64,000 nt of DNA, taken from the NCBI RefSeq assembly GCF_002904295.1, contig NZ_PPHG01000072.1, forward strand, positions 186,001 through 250,000. The letters run 5' to 3'. Below the pieces are notes generated by a model. The model ran no database searches. It saw only the letters and a program-made list of their open reading frames with translations, and was not told where the DNA came from. Numbering within the stretch: the first letter of the stretch is position 1; the number at the start of each line of letters is the position of its first letter. The translations under genes and the position numbers were made by a program. This DNA is from Amycolatopsis sp. CA-128772 (GTDB taxonomy: Bacteria > Actinomycetota > Actinomycetes > Mycobacteriales > Pseudonocardiaceae). Of the stretch, positions 16,289-25,834 are shown piece after piece.

Positions 16289-19200
16289 TCAGGAACCCGG
16301 CGTGGGCGCCGAGATGGCCAGCAGTTCGTCGATGAGCACGGCCAGTGCCCCCGGCTGGTGTTCGGCCAGCACCCCGATGGCCTTGGCCCACGGCTGCCGG
16401 GCGAGGATCGCGACGATCGGGCCCGCGCAGTGGTCGGGACCGAGGTGCTTGGCCACGGCCACCCACGCGGCGCATTGCTTGTCGGGGTCGGGCATCGAGC
16501 GGATGAGCCGGGCGGCTTGGCCGAGGTCTCCCTCGGCGATCAGCGCGTCCAGCCGCGAGGGCGCAGGCCGCGGCTGGCGGGTTTGCGGGAGTTCGTCGAT
16601 GGGGGTCGTCAACGCAGCCTCGCGCTTGGGGTGATCGGCCCTGAACTCGCTCAACGCGATCAGCTCCGCCCGTCGCCTGACCGGGCTCACGATGGACTCG
16701 GCGAGCCGTTTCGCGCGCGCGAAATCGCCGAGCACGGCGACCGTTTCGAACAACCCGGACTGGACCAGGATGGTGTCGTCGACTCTCCCGAGCAGTGCCG
16801 CGGCCTCCCTGCTCAGACGCTCGGCCTGCCGCGGACGTCCGACGGCGCCCACCAGCTCGATGAGCCGGGCCCAGGTGCGGAGTCGTTCGGGAAGGGAGCC
16901 GATGGTGTCGACCAGGATGGCGATCCGGTCGACCAGCTCGCCGGCGCGGTCACGATCGCCGGCACGGCCCGTCGCCCACGCGATGCCGATCAGCAGCCGG
17001 CATCGCTTTTCGGCTTCCCGGACGTGGGCCAGCTGCAGCGCCCGATCCACGTTCCCCTGGGCCGCCAGCGCCTTCGTCAGGACGGAGAGCGCCTCGGTGT
17101 GTTCGTGGGACCTGGGAATCGACCGGGTCAGTGCTTCCGCCCAGGCGAGATCGCCGATCGGCACCACGGCTCGCACCAGGGAGAGCAGCGCCTGCTTCTG
17201 CTTGAGGTCGTCCGCGATCGACCGGGCATGTTCTTCGGCGGTGGTCCCGAGGGCGCGCGCCCAGGCCGGGTCCTTCTGCGCCACCAGGTTCATCAGCACG
17301 ACCAGCGCCCGGACCCGCTCGTAGTGGCTGGTGATCAGCTCGGTGAGCGCGAGCAGCCGGTCGCGGTTGCCGGTGCTCGCCGCGGCCCTGATCAGGGTGG
17401 CCAGCGCCTGGCCCTTGCCGACGGGATTGCTCATCCTCCTGGCGAGGGCCTCGGCCTCGGCTGCCGCGGCCCGTGCCCGTTCCGGGTCGCCGTCGGCGAG
17501 GGCTTTCTTCGCCAGCAGAACCAGCTCTTCGCAGTTGCCGACCTCCCCGAGCGGCATCCCGTCGTACGTGGGGCGCGGCTCGTCCGGCTCGTGGGCCGGC
17601 GGCTGGTCGGGTGGCGCGTTGTGCGTCAGCTCGGTCAGCCTGCGCACCTGATCCTCGTGACCGGCCACGGTCAGTGCCTTGGCCAATGCGTCCAGGGCTG
17701 CGCGTTCGTCGTCGTGCTTGGACAGCCGCCTGGCCAGCGAGGTGGCCTCCATGGCGAGCACGCACGCCCGTTCGCCGTCGCCGTGGTCCGCGGTCGCCGC
17801 GGCGACCGCGGTGAGCGCGCGCACCAGCCAGGACCGGTTGGTGATCGACCGGGCACAGGCCACGGCCCGATCGGTGTCCCCGGCGGCGGCGAGCGCCCCC
17901 GCCACCGCGGCCAGCGCCTGGCTTCGCGCGACCGGATTGGTGATGAGCCCGGTCAGGGCGCGCGCCCGGTCGTACGCCCCCGCCTCGGCCAGTGCCGCGA
18001 TCACGGACACGAGCGACTCGTGCTTTTCGACCGCGTTGCCGATGGAATGCGCCACGAGTTCGGCCCGGTCGAGTTCCCGGGTGTCGAGGAGCGCTCCGAC
18101 CAGTGCCACCTGCGCCCGGCGCCGCCAGGACGGGCTGGTGATGGACTGCGCGAGGGCTTCCGCCCGGTTGACGTGGCCGAGCGCCGCCCACACCGCGGGC
18201 AGCTCACGCGGGATGTAGGAGTTGCGCTTGCGGAGGTGGTCGCGGTGCACGGCCAGCCGGAGCATGGCCGAGACCGCGTCGGTTCCCGCGAGCCCTCCGT
18301 CCGCGATGGCCTCCTGGGTGCCGACGATCTCGGCGATGGCCGTCACGTCGCCACCGGAGATGTCCAGTATCCGGTTGTGGCGAGCCAGATCGGTGCCGCA
18401 GGCGATCATCCTCGGGAGGTCGCCGGTCGCCTTGAGCATGTTGAAGTAGCCGCTCAGCAGGTATTCCGGCGAGGACGTCGGCCACCCCGTCTCGCGGTAC
18501 CGCGCGTACATCCGGTGCAACCGGTCGCGGTAGCCCGCGATGCGGGTGTCGCCGAACATGGCGATCGCGGCCGTCTGCAGTTCCTCGTGGCCCAGTACGT
18601 AGATCACGGAGTCGGGCTGCCAGTGTGCGTCCCTGAGGGTGAAGCTGCGGCCGGTGACGGTGCGCAGGTGGTCGTCGACCTCCCACTGCGACCGGCCCGT
18701 CAGCTCGGCCAGCTCCCGGGGGCCCAGCCCGCCACCCGCCGCGGCGAGCAGCCCCAGCAGGTCCTGTTGCAGCTCGGTGCCGGTGAGCAGTTCCTTCAGC
18801 TCGCGTTCCATCTCCGTGCGGATGGCCGTCGCCTTCTCGGAGATGGTCAGCGTGCGGGTGATACCGGCGTCACGCAACGGGTGCTGATCCGGCACGTCCG
18901 GGGGAATAGGCGGTCGCGGCCTGCTGGAGACGATCACGCGCAGCCCGGGCGGTAACTCGGCGGGCAGCAGCGCGGCGATGCTGTGGGCGTCCGCACCGGT
19001 GGTGACCCCGCGGTCCTCGTCGAGCCCGTCGACGACCAGGACCAGCCGTTCCCCGCGGGCCGCGCAGGCGTGGGCGGCGTCGCCGAGCAGCCCGAGCAGG
19101 TGCGCCTCGCGGGTGTGCACGGTGAGCAACGCCGGCAGGGGATCGTCCAGCAGCGTGGCGAGCTGTTCGAGCACGTTCTCCACGAACGCCCCGCGGTCGT

Positions 19201-19564
19201 TCTGGCTGGCCATCCGGGCGGTGATGAAGAAGGACACCACCCGCACCCCGGCCGGGGGATTGAGGACGAACCACGACAGCAGGGCCGACTTGCCCGCCCA
19301 GGCCGGGGCGCGCCACAGGACGTAGCTGCCCGCGAACGCCGGATCGGTGGCGAAGGCGGCAAGCTCGGCCCGCTCGGCTTCGCGGCCGACCAGTTCCTTG
19401 GGTGCGATCTGCTTGACCTGCTCGCGGTACCGGGTCCGAACCGGCGCACCGGTCCGCAGGTTGATGTCCCCGATGTGCACGCCCGCCTGCACCACCGAGC
19501 CGCTGACCTCGCCGTCCACGGAGTTCGCCACTCCATCCGGCGGCACATCCGCATCGTCGGGCAT
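16289..19564 (-). CDS. NACHT-type STAND NTPase with long TPR-like repeat array and VQAG N-terminal motif
   Basis: 1,091 residues. Residues 14-36 carry a glycine-rich motif (SGSVVQAGVHIGDI). A P-loop follows at ~86-96 (RAPAWAGKSALL), then Walker B in RLVLVVDGLDED, a sensor-like VIVSSRPRPP and a winged-helix-like segment (LGPRELAELTGRSQWEVDDHL). From ~400 to the end are about 15 ~35-residue helical repeats (AGAYDRARALTGLITNPVARSQAL style), a TPR-like sensor surface. This is the plan of bacterial NLR-like conflict proteins: a repeat sensor, a nucleotide switch, and an N-terminal adaptor motif instead of a fused effector. ATG 19564 is chosen; an ATG at ~19603 is possible. Confidence 0.85.
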   Translation of the reverse strand: MPDDADVPPDGVANSVDGEVSGSVVQAGVHIGDINLRTGAPVRTRYREQVKQIAPKELVGREAERAELAAFATDPAFAGSYVLWRAPAWAGKSALLSWFVLNPPAGVRVVSFFITARMASQNDRGAFVENVLEQLATLLDDPLPALLTVHTREAHLLGLLGDAAHACAARGERLVLVVDGLDEDRGVTTGADAHSIAALLPAELPPGLRVIVSSRPRPPIPPDVPDQHPLRDAGITRTLTISEKATAIRTEMERELKELLTGTELQQDLLGLLAAAGGGLGPRELAELTGRSQWEVDDHLRTVTGRSFTLRDAHWQPDSVIYVLGHEELQTAAIAMFGDTRIAGYRDRLHRMYARYRETGWPTSSPEYLLSGYFNMLKATGDLPRMIACGTDLARHNRILDISGGDVTAIAEIVGTQEAIADGGLAGTDAVSAMLRLAVHRDHLRKRNSYIPRELPAVWAALGHVNRAEALAQSITSPSWRRRAQVALVGALLDTRELDRAELVAHSIGNAVEKHESLVSVIAALAEAGAYDRARALTGLITNPVARSQALAAVAGALAAAGDTDRAVACARSITNRSWLVRALTAVAAATADHGDGERACVLAMEATSLARRLSKHDDERAALDALAKALTVAGHEDQVRRLTELTHNAPPDQPPAHEPDEPRPTYDGMPLGEVGNCEELVLLAKKALADGDPERARAAAAEAEALARRMSNPVGKGQALATLIRAAASTGNRDRLLALTELITSHYERVRALVVLMNLVAQKDPAWARALGTTAEEHARSIADDLKQKQALLSLVRAVVPIGDLAWAEALTRSIPRSHEHTEALSVLTKALAAQGNVDRALQLAHVREAEKRCRLLIGIAWATGRAGDRDRAGELVDRIAILVDTIGSLPERLRTWARLIELVGAVGRPRQAERLSREAAALLGRVDDTILVQSGLFETVAVLGDFARAKRLAESIVSPVRRRAELIALSEFRADHPKREAALTTPIDELPQTRQPRPAPSRLDALIAEGDLGQAARLIRSMPDPDKQCAAWVAVAKHLGPDHCAGPIVAILARQPWAKAIGVLAEHQPGALAVLIDELLAISAPTPGS

Positions 19565-19692
19565 CGAACCAGTATCCCGCCACCACGCCGCACGCCGGGG
19601 CATCCCCCGCGGTATACCCCGAACGGCGGACCCGGTGTGTGAGAAGTGTGCCCGGCGGCGGTGTCCGCGGGCCGGTGCGGCGGCTGCGGAAG

Positions 19693-20370
19693 TCAGGACA
19701 AGTGCGCGGACAGCAGCCAGGCGGGGGCCGACTTGCGGCCATGGCCCTCGTCGCGGACGTCGCGGCCAGCGAAGTCCGCGAAGTCCGGGAAGTTCCCGGC
19801 GACGTCGGCGTGGATGCGGGCCGGCCGGATCTCGTCGATCGTCCAGTACGCGCCCACCACCTCCCGCAGTTCCGCCGCCGAGACCGGGTTGACCCGGTCC
19901 GAGGGCACGGTCGCGCTGTCGAACACCAGCACGAAGTAGGACGCGCCCGGCGCCGCCGCGCGCACGATCGATTCCTGGTACCCCCGGCGCAGCTCCACCG
20001 GCATCGAGTGGAACAAGGTGCTGTCGACGACCGTGCCGAACCGGCCGTCGTAGCCGGTGAACGTGCTGATGTCGGCGACCGCGAAGGCGGCGTCGGTCAA
20101 GCCGCGCCGGGCGGCTTCCGCGCGCGCGAGCCCGATCGCGGTCGGCGACTGGTCCAGACCGACCGTCGGGAAGCCCCGCTCGGCGAGGTGGTGCGACGTC
20201 GCGCCCTCGCCGCAACCGGCGTCGAGGACCTCGCCGTGGAACGCACCCGCGTCGATGAGCGCGGCGATCTCGGGTTGCGGTTCGCCGAGGCTCCACGGCG
20301 GCCGGGCGCCCCGCCCCATCTCGGGAGCCTGACCGCGGTAGGCGGATTCGAACAGTGAAGGGTTCGTCAT
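19693..20370 (-). CDS. Class I SAM-dependent methyltransferase
   Basis: 225 residues. SAM motif I is VLDAGCGEGATSHHLAERG, acidic motif II GLDQSP, and a motif IV-like TVVDSTLFHSMP follows. Length and layout match small-molecule/thiopurine-like methyltransferases. The ATG at 20370 directly abuts the 20381-20418 operators, and it is transcribed divergently from a MarR-family repressor, so the MarR protein very likely controls it. Substrate unknown; detoxification of an aromatic or antibiotic ligand is a usual role for MarR-paired methyltransferases. Confidence 0.88.
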   Translation of the reverse strand: MTNPSLFESAYRGQAPEMGRGARPPWSLGEPQPEIAALIDAGAFHGEVLDAGCGEGATSHHLAERGFPTVGLDQSPTAIGLARAEAARRGLTDAAFAVADISTFTGYDGRFGTVVDSTLFHSMPVELRRGYQESIVRAAAPGASYFVLVFDSATVPSDRVNPVSAAELREVVGAYWTIDEIRPARIHADVAGNFPDFADFAGRDVRDEGHGRKSAPAWLLSAHLS

Positions 20371-20380
20371 GCACCCCAGA

Positions 20381-20418
20381 GTGTCAACCAGGTTGATACA
20401 TGTCAACATGGTTGACAT
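20381..20418. promoter_or_regulatory. Twin MarR operators between methyltransferase and MarR genes
   Basis: Two palindromes share the half-site GTCAAC/GTTGA. 20381-20399 is TCAACC-A-GGTTGA with partly symmetric flanks, and 20400-20418 is ATGTCAAC-ATG-GTTGACAT, perfect over 8-bp arms. Centres are 19 bases apart, about two helical turns. The second covers the MarR ATG, and GATACA just upstream could be its -10, so the message may be leaderless and self-repressed. Confidence 0.8.
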
Positions 20419-20836
20419 GGACAGCCTCCGCGACGAGCCGCTCGGCTACCTGCTGCACCGGGTCACCGCGGCCCTGCGCGCCGAGGTGGCCGCCGCCGTG
20501 CTCGGGCCCGCCGACCTGGCGGCGCCCGCGTACCTCTGCCTGCGGATGCTGTCGCGGTCGCCGAAGTCCAACGCCGAGCTGGCCCGCGAGGCCCAGGTGT
20601 CGCCGCAGGCGATGAACAAGGTGGTGCGCGAGCTGCAGGATCGCGGCCTGGTGACGCGACCCGCCACGGCGGCGTCCGGGCGGTCGTTGCCTGCCACGTT
20701 GACGCGGGCGGGCGTCACCGTGCTCGCGCGTCTCGACCCCGAGGTGGCCGAGGCCGAGGACCGGGTCCTGGGCGGGCTCGGGGCCCGCGATCGGCGCGAG
20801 CTCCGGCGGCTGCTCGTCGCGGCGTTGCCCCGGTAG
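20408..20836 (+). CDS. MarR family transcriptional regulator
   Basis: 142 residues from ATG 20408 (ATG 20417 also possible). Winged helix: NAELAREAQVSPQAMNKVVRELQDRGLV is the recognition helix region, followed by the wing TRPATAASGRSLPATLTRAG. Dimer helices flank it. It should repress itself and the divergent methyltransferase through the twin palindromes that overlap its own start codon, relieved by an aromatic or antibiotic-like ligand. No ribosome site is visible, in line with a leaderless mRNA. Confidence 0.88.
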   Translation: MVDMDSLRDEPLGYLLHRVTAALRAEVAAAVLGPADLAAPAYLCLRMLSRSPKSNAELAREAQVSPQAMNKVVRELQDRGLVTRPATAASGRSLPATLTRAGVTVLARLDPEVAEAEDRVLGGLGARDRRELRRLLVAALPR

Positions 20837-20919
20837 CCGGCTGACGAAGATGTGACGTGTCGTGATTCGGACGCGGCCGCCCTAGTGACGGATGACGGCG
20901 CCGGCGCGAGCCTGGTGCG

Positions 20920-23900
20920 ATGCACTGGAGATCATCTGTTCTGGTCGTGGCCTGCGTCGGCACCCTCGCCGCGGGCACCGCCGGAGTCGCGAACGCGGCG
21001 CCCGGCCCGCAAGCGGCACCGTCACGCGCGGGTGCCGAACGCCATTCGGTCACCCTGCTCACCGGGGACGTCGTCCAGGTCGAACGGCAGCCCGGCGGCA
21101 AGCAGGCCGCCACCGTCCGGCCCGCACCGGGCCGGGAGCACATCCGGTTCCACCAGCAGGAGGTCGACGGCCACCTCAGCGTCTTCCCCGAGGACGTCAC
21201 CCCGCGGCTGGGCTCGAAGCAGGTGGACCGGACCCTCTTCGACGTCACCGAGCTGATCGCCGAGGGCTACGCCGACGAGCAGTCGGCCACCCTGCCGCTG
21301 ATCCTCACCTACCGCCAGGGAACGGACCTGCGGAAAACCACCACCGCGAACGCCGAGCTCGGCGTCACGCTGAGCAGCGTCAACGGCCGTTCGGCGCGGG
21401 CCGGCAAGGCGAACGCCACGGCGTTCTGGGCCTCGTCGGGAAACATCGAGCGGATCTCCCTGGACCGCAAGGTCCGCGCCTCCCTCGACCGCAGCGTCCC
21501 GCAGATCGGCGCGCCCGAGGCGTGGGCCGCGGGCTACGACGGCACCGGCACCACGGTCGCCGTGCTCGACACCGGCTACGACCCCACCCACCCCGACCTG
21601 GCCGGGCGTGTGCGCGAGGCGGTCAACTTCACGACCAGCCCCGACACGACCGACCACTTCGGCCACGGCACGCACGTCGCCTCGACCATCGCGGGTTCCG
21701 GCGCCGCCTCGGGCGGAAAGCTCAAGGGCGTCGCACCGGGCGCGAAACTGCTCGTCGGCAAGGTGCTCGACGACGACGGTTTCGGCTACGAGTCCTGGGT
21801 CCTCGCCGGGATGGAGTGGGCGGCGCACTCCGGCGCCAAGGCGGTCAACATGAGCCTCGGCGGCGGCCCGACCGACGGCACCGACGCGCTCAGCCTCGGC
21901 CTCGACGCGCTGAGCGAACAGACGGGCACGCTCTTCGTGGTGGCCGCCGGCAACGACGGTGACCAGGGTGCCTACACGATCGGCTCGCCGGGCACCGCCG
22001 AAGCCGCGCTGACCGTCGGCGCGGTCGGCCGGGACGAGAAACTGGCGTCGTTCTCCAGCCGCGGCCCGCGCCTGGGCGACAACGCCGTCAAGCCCGACAT
22101 CACCGCGCCCGGCGTCGGCATCGTCGCCGCGCGCGCCGCGGGGACCGCCATGGGCGACGTCGTCGACGACCACTACACCGCCGCTTCCGGCACGTCGATG
22201 GCCACGCCGCACGTCGCCGGCGCGGTGGCGGTCCTCGCCCAGCAGCACCCCGGCTGGACGGGCCGGCAGCTCAAGGACGCGCTGGCCAGCACGTCCCTGA
22301 CCGCCAACGGGCTTTCCGTGTTCGAGCAGGGCGGCGGCCGGGTCGACGTGGCGCGGGCGGTGAAGCAGCAGGTCTTCGCCACCGGCACGCTCGACCTCGG
22401 CGCGGTCGAGGACGGCAAGGCGCCGGTGTCCGAAGAGGTCACCTACACCAACGCCGGCACCACGCCGGTCTCGCTGAAGCTCGCGCTCGACGCCAAGTCC
22501 CTCGCCGGTGTCCCCGCCGGGGACGGGATCCGGCTCGGCAGGTCTACTGTGGACGTTCCGGCCGGCGGCCGGGCGACCGTCACGATCACCGGCGACCCGG
22601 CGAAACTGGCGGCGGGCACCTACAGCGGACGGCTCACCGCGACGGCCGGCGGGGTGGTCGTGCACACCGCGCTCGGCGCGGACAAGACCGCGCCGAAGCA
22701 CAAGGTCACCCTCACCGCGCTGGACCTGCAGGGCAAGCCGGCCGTCGCGCCGTGGCTGCTGATGTACGGCGAGGACTACCGCTTCGACGTCAACACCTGG
22801 CTGGGTGGCGACAGCCGGACGGTCGAGCTCGGCGCGGGCGTGTACTACCTGACCGCCGAGGTCGACGGGGGCGGGGACGGCCTCACCGTCTCCCAGGTCG
22901 TCCTGCCGGAGCTGCGGATCACCGGCGACACGACCGTCGTGCTGGACGCCCGCAAGGCGGTGAAGGTGGAGATCCAGACCCCGCAACCGTCCGAACAGGC
23001 CGGGATCTGGAGCTACTACACCTACCGCGAACTCGGTCCGCGCCGGATCGCGAACTACGCCATGCAGTTCGACTACACCCGCGAACTCCGCGTCACCCCG
23101 ACGCCGAAGGTCACGACCGGTGCCTTCGAGTTCGGCTCCCGCTGGTCGAGGATCGCACCGCCGTTGACGGTGAACGTCCTGGGCGGCCGTGATCCGCTGA
23201 CGAACCGCTACTTCGCCGGGTCGCCCAAGCTGGACGGGTGGCGGCTGCTGCAGGCCGTCTCCGCGGGGCACGGCAAACCGGCGGACTTCAAGAACGCGCG
23301 GGGGAAGGCCGCGATCGTCGACCCGGACCCGGCGGACTACAACCGCGACGAGGTCTCCCGCGCCGCCGCGGACGCCGGGGCGGTGATCGTCTTCATCGTC
23401 GTGCCGGACGGCTGGGGCAGCGCCTCGGTCCCGTCGATCAGCGCGGCGCCGACCCTCGCGATCCCGACCGTCCAGCTCGACCGGGACGAGGGGCTGGCGC
23501 TGCTGGACAGGATCAAGCGCTTCCCGGCGCTCCTGAGCCTGCGCGGGGTCGCGGTCAGCCCGTACCTCTACGACGTGGTGCAGACCGAACGCGACCGGAT
23601 CCCGGACCAGCCCGTCCACCGGGTCACCGCGGCGAACACCGCCACCGTCACCACCCACTACCGCCAGACCGGCAGCGGCGGTCAGGCGAAGGAACAGCGG
23701 TTCGCGTGGAAGCCGTGGCAGGACTTCGCCGTCAACGAGTACCAGCGGTACGTGACGACGCCGTCGACCCGCCAGGAGTACGTCAGCTCCGGGGACACCC
23801 TGTGGCAGCACCGGGTCAAGCACGGTCTGATCTGGGACGAGATGTCCCCGCTCCAGGGCGGCATGACCGCGGCGCCGCGCACCTACCAGGCCAAGGAGCA

Positions 23901-24609
23901 CATCACCGAGGACTGGTTCGCGCCGGTGGTCCGGCCCGCCATCCCGCGGGGCGTGCCGGGCCTGGACTCGGCCCGCGAAGGCGACAAGCTGCGGATCCGG
24001 ATCCCGGAGTTCGCCGACAGCCAGGACGGGCACTACGGCTTCAACGAAGGTGACGACCAGGCCGAGCCGGCCGTGACGTCGGCGAAGCTCTTCCGCGACG
24101 GCCAGCTCGTGTCGGAGCAGCCGTACGCGTTCGGCACGTTCCCCGCCGGCGCGGACCCGGCGACCTACCGGCTCGAGCTGTCGGTGCGGCGGGATTCGCC
24201 GGAGTGGCTGTTCGGCACCGGCACGCAGACGTCGTGGACGTTCCGCTCGGCCCGGTCGGCGTCCCCGGCGCTGCTTCCGTTGCTGCAGCTGGACTACGCG
24301 GTGGACGCCGACGCCGGAAACCGGCTCCCGGCCGGTCGCCGGGCGAAGATCGGCCTCACCGCGCGGTTCCAGGACGGGATGCCCGCGCCGGACGTGCGGT
24401 CGGTGAAGGCCTGGGCGTCCTACGACGACGGCCGGACCTGGCGCGCCGTCGACGTCAAGCGCGCCGGGAAGTCCTACGAGGCCACGATCGACCACCCGTC
24501 GCTCGGGGCCACGAACTCCTACGTCGCGTTGCGGGTGCAGGCCACCGACAGCGCGGGGGACACCGTCGACCAGACGGTGCTCCGGGCGTACGGGCTCAGT
24601 TCGAAATAG
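20920..24609 (+). CDS. Secreted subtilisin-like (S8) serine protease, large multidomain
   Basis: 1,229 residues. A signal peptide (residues 1-26, ending ANAAPG) is followed by a propeptide-like segment to ~180. The S8 domain has the catalytic triad at Asp217 (VAVLDTGYD), His249 (FGHGTHVAST) and Ser426 (SGTSMATPHVAG), with the oxyanion Asn in VVAAGNDGD. The C-terminal ~750 residues are beta-rich, with a PA-like insert (VIVFIVVPDGWGSASVPSI) as in large actinobacterial subtilases. No membrane anchor or sortase signal, so freely secreted. It ends 14 bases inside the convergent regulator gene. Confidence 0.93.
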   Translation: MHWRSSVLVVACVGTLAAGTAGVANAAPGPQAAPSRAGAERHSVTLLTGDVVQVERQPGGKQAATVRPAPGREHIRFHQQEVDGHLSVFPEDVTPRLGSKQVDRTLFDVTELIAEGYADEQSATLPLILTYRQGTDLRKTTTANAELGVTLSSVNGRSARAGKANATAFWASSGNIERISLDRKVRASLDRSVPQIGAPEAWAAGYDGTGTTVAVLDTGYDPTHPDLAGRVREAVNFTTSPDTTDHFGHGTHVASTIAGSGAASGGKLKGVAPGAKLLVGKVLDDDGFGYESWVLAGMEWAAHSGAKAVNMSLGGGPTDGTDALSLGLDALSEQTGTLFVVAAGNDGDQGAYTIGSPGTAEAALTVGAVGRDEKLASFSSRGPRLGDNAVKPDITAPGVGIVAARAAGTAMGDVVDDHYTAASGTSMATPHVAGAVAVLAQQHPGWTGRQLKDALASTSLTANGLSVFEQGGGRVDVARAVKQQVFATGTLDLGAVEDGKAPVSEEVTYTNAGTTPVSLKLALDAKSLAGVPAGDGIRLGRSTVDVPAGGRATVTITGDPAKLAAGTYSGRLTATAGGVVVHTALGADKTAPKHKVTLTALDLQGKPAVAPWLLMYGEDYRFDVNTWLGGDSRTVELGAGVYYLTAEVDGGGDGLTVSQVVLPELRITGDTTVVLDARKAVKVEIQTPQPSEQAGIWSYYTYRELGPRRIANYAMQFDYTRELRVTPTPKVTTGAFEFGSRWSRIAPPLTVNVLGGRDPLTNRYFAGSPKLDGWRLLQAVSAGHGKPADFKNARGKAAIVDPDPADYNRDEVSRAAADAGAVIVFIVVPDGWGSASVPSISAAPTLAIPTVQLDRDEGLALLDRIKRFPALLSLRGVAVSPYLYDVVQTERDRIPDQPVHRVTAANTATVTTHYRQTGSGGQAKEQRFAWKPWQDFAVNEYQRYVTTPSTRQEYVSSGDTLWQHRVKHGLIWDEMSPLQGGMTAAPRTYQAKEHITEDWFAPVVRPAIPRGVPGLDSAREGDKLRIRIPEFADSQDGHYGFNEGDDQAEPAVTSAKLFRDGQLVSEQPYAFGTFPAGADPATYRLELSVRRDSPEWLFGTGTQTSWTFRSARSASPALLPLLQLDYAVDADAGNRLPAGRRAKIGLTARFQDGMPAPDVRSVKAWASYDDGRTWRAVDVKRAGKSYEATIDHPSLGATNSYVALRVQATDSAGDTVDQTVLRAYGLSSK

Positions 24610-25630
24610 CGTCGTGTACGGGCTCCGGGTGCCTTCCGCCGGTTCGCGGCAGGAGGTGCCCGGGGCTCGGCTCGTCCAGCCAGCCGAGTTTGCTGGCCTG
24701 CCAGGCCAGCTGCATCCGGGTGCGGGCGTTGACCCGGCGCATCAGGTCCTGCAGGCGCCGCTGGACGGTCCGGTAGCTGACGTCGAGCTGGGTCGCGATC
24801 GACTTGTCGCTGACCCCGCCGATGAGCAGGGACAGCAGCCGCCGCTCGTCCGGATCGAGGTGGCTGGTGGGCGCGGTGTCGCCGATCCGCAGCGGCGACG
24901 CGCGTTCCCAGTAGACCTCGAACAACGCGACCAGCGCGGACAGCAGGCTGCTTTCCCGGACGAGCGCGGCGGTGGGCTCGCCGGTGCTGTCGTGGCTGAC
25001 CAGCGGGCACAGCGCCACCGAGCGGTCGGAGATGGCCAGGCGCACCGGCAGCTTCGAGATCGAGCGGGCGATCTCACCGCCCTCGATCCCCTCCAGGACG
25101 TTGACGATCCGGCCGGGTTCTTCGAGCAGGCCGGTTTCGTAGATCACGCGGTACTGCACGCCACGGGCCTGCGCCAGCGCCTCCTCGACGTTCTCCGACG
25201 CCGCCATCGCGACGTTGCCCTCCAGGCAGAACCACAGGGACTCCTCGCGGGCGCCGCGCTGGATGGCGAGGGCCTGCCGCCGGATCGCGTCCACCCCGGT
25301 GATGACCTCGACGAGCTGCGCGGAGTCCCGCCGCCGCGCGCTGCCGCGGTACTCCTCGGCGAGCTGGGACACCGCGGCCCGGGCGGCCTCCAGCTTCTCC
25401 TGCCCGCGCACGAGCAGCGGCCCGAGGGAGACATCCGGCGGCGCGGACACGAAGTGCCCGTCGGCCCTGCTGACGAGCCCCTTCGCCAGCAGGACGTCCA
25501 GGATGGCGTCCACCTCCCCGCGGCTCACGCCGACCCGCCCCGCAATCTCCTCGGGCGCGCTCCGGTACTCCCCGACGACCACCCGGTAGACCCGTTCTTC
25601 GTCGGGAGTCATCCCCAGCGCTTCCAGCAC
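24596..25630 (-). CDS. TrmB-like / LuxR-type helix-turn-helix regulator
   Basis: 344 residues from the GTG at 25630 (AGGAGG 4 bases upstream). Residues ~5-70 form a TrmB-like winged helix (PEEIAGRVGVSRGEVDAILDVLLAKGLV). A ~170-residue middle domain resembles the phospholipase-D-like sensor part of TrmB proteins (LWFCLEGNVAMAAS, VQYRVIYETGLLEE). The C-terminal LuxR-type HTH is LSLLIGGVSDKSIATQLDVS and RTVQRRLQDLMRRVNARTRM. This two-HTH type is common beside secreted-protease and biosynthetic genes in actinomycetes; it overlaps the protease gene tail to tail by 14 bases. Confidence 0.85.
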   Translation of the reverse strand: MLEALGMTPDEERVYRVVVGEYRSAPEEIAGRVGVSRGEVDAILDVLLAKGLVSRADGHFVSAPPDVSLGPLLVRGQEKLEAARAAVSQLAEEYRGSARRRDSAQLVEVITGVDAIRRQALAIQRGAREESLWFCLEGNVAMAASENVEEALAQARGVQYRVIYETGLLEEPGRIVNVLEGIEGGEIARSISKLPVRLAISDRSVALCPLVSHDSTGEPTAALVRESSLLSALVALFEVYWERASPLRIGDTAPTSHLDPDERRLLSLLIGGVSDKSIATQLDVSYRTVQRRLQDLMRRVNARTRMQLAWQASKLGWLDEPSPGHLLPRTGGRHPEPVHDAISN

Positions 25631-25784
25631 ACTGCCTCCTAGCCACGCGACCGCGGTTCCCATCGGCGTCGACGGCTCGCTGACAAGGTACAACGCGGCT
25701 TGGGAGGCGTTGTGGCGCAGGACGCCAGTCGGCCGCATCGCCCCGGCTGAGGCGCGATCGGCCGGGGCCCAGCGCGCTGCGGGA

Positions 25785-25814
25785 CGGCGGGCCGCCCGAG
25801 GGGACGGCCCGCCG
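25785..25814 (-). terminator. Hairpin terminator after the small lectin gene
   Basis: Perfect 10-bp stem CGGCGGGCCG / CGGCCCGCCG with a 10-base loop, 20 bases past the lectin stop codon. Confidence 0.65.
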
Positions 25815-25834
25815 CGTTCACCGGGCGGGCCGGT

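Noticed and set aside
16271..18955. 894-residue plus-strand frame over the NACHT gene
   Set aside because: Shadow of the repeat-encoding minus strand; composition is Gly/Arg/Gln-rich without structure.
19611..19630. GGTATACC palindrome shared with the DUF4230 promoter as a common operator
   Set aside because: Only 8 bp and flanks do not match; likely chance.
21022..24495. 1,157-residue antisense frame over the subtilase
   Set aside because: No recognisable motif; the plus strand has the S8 triad and a signal peptide.
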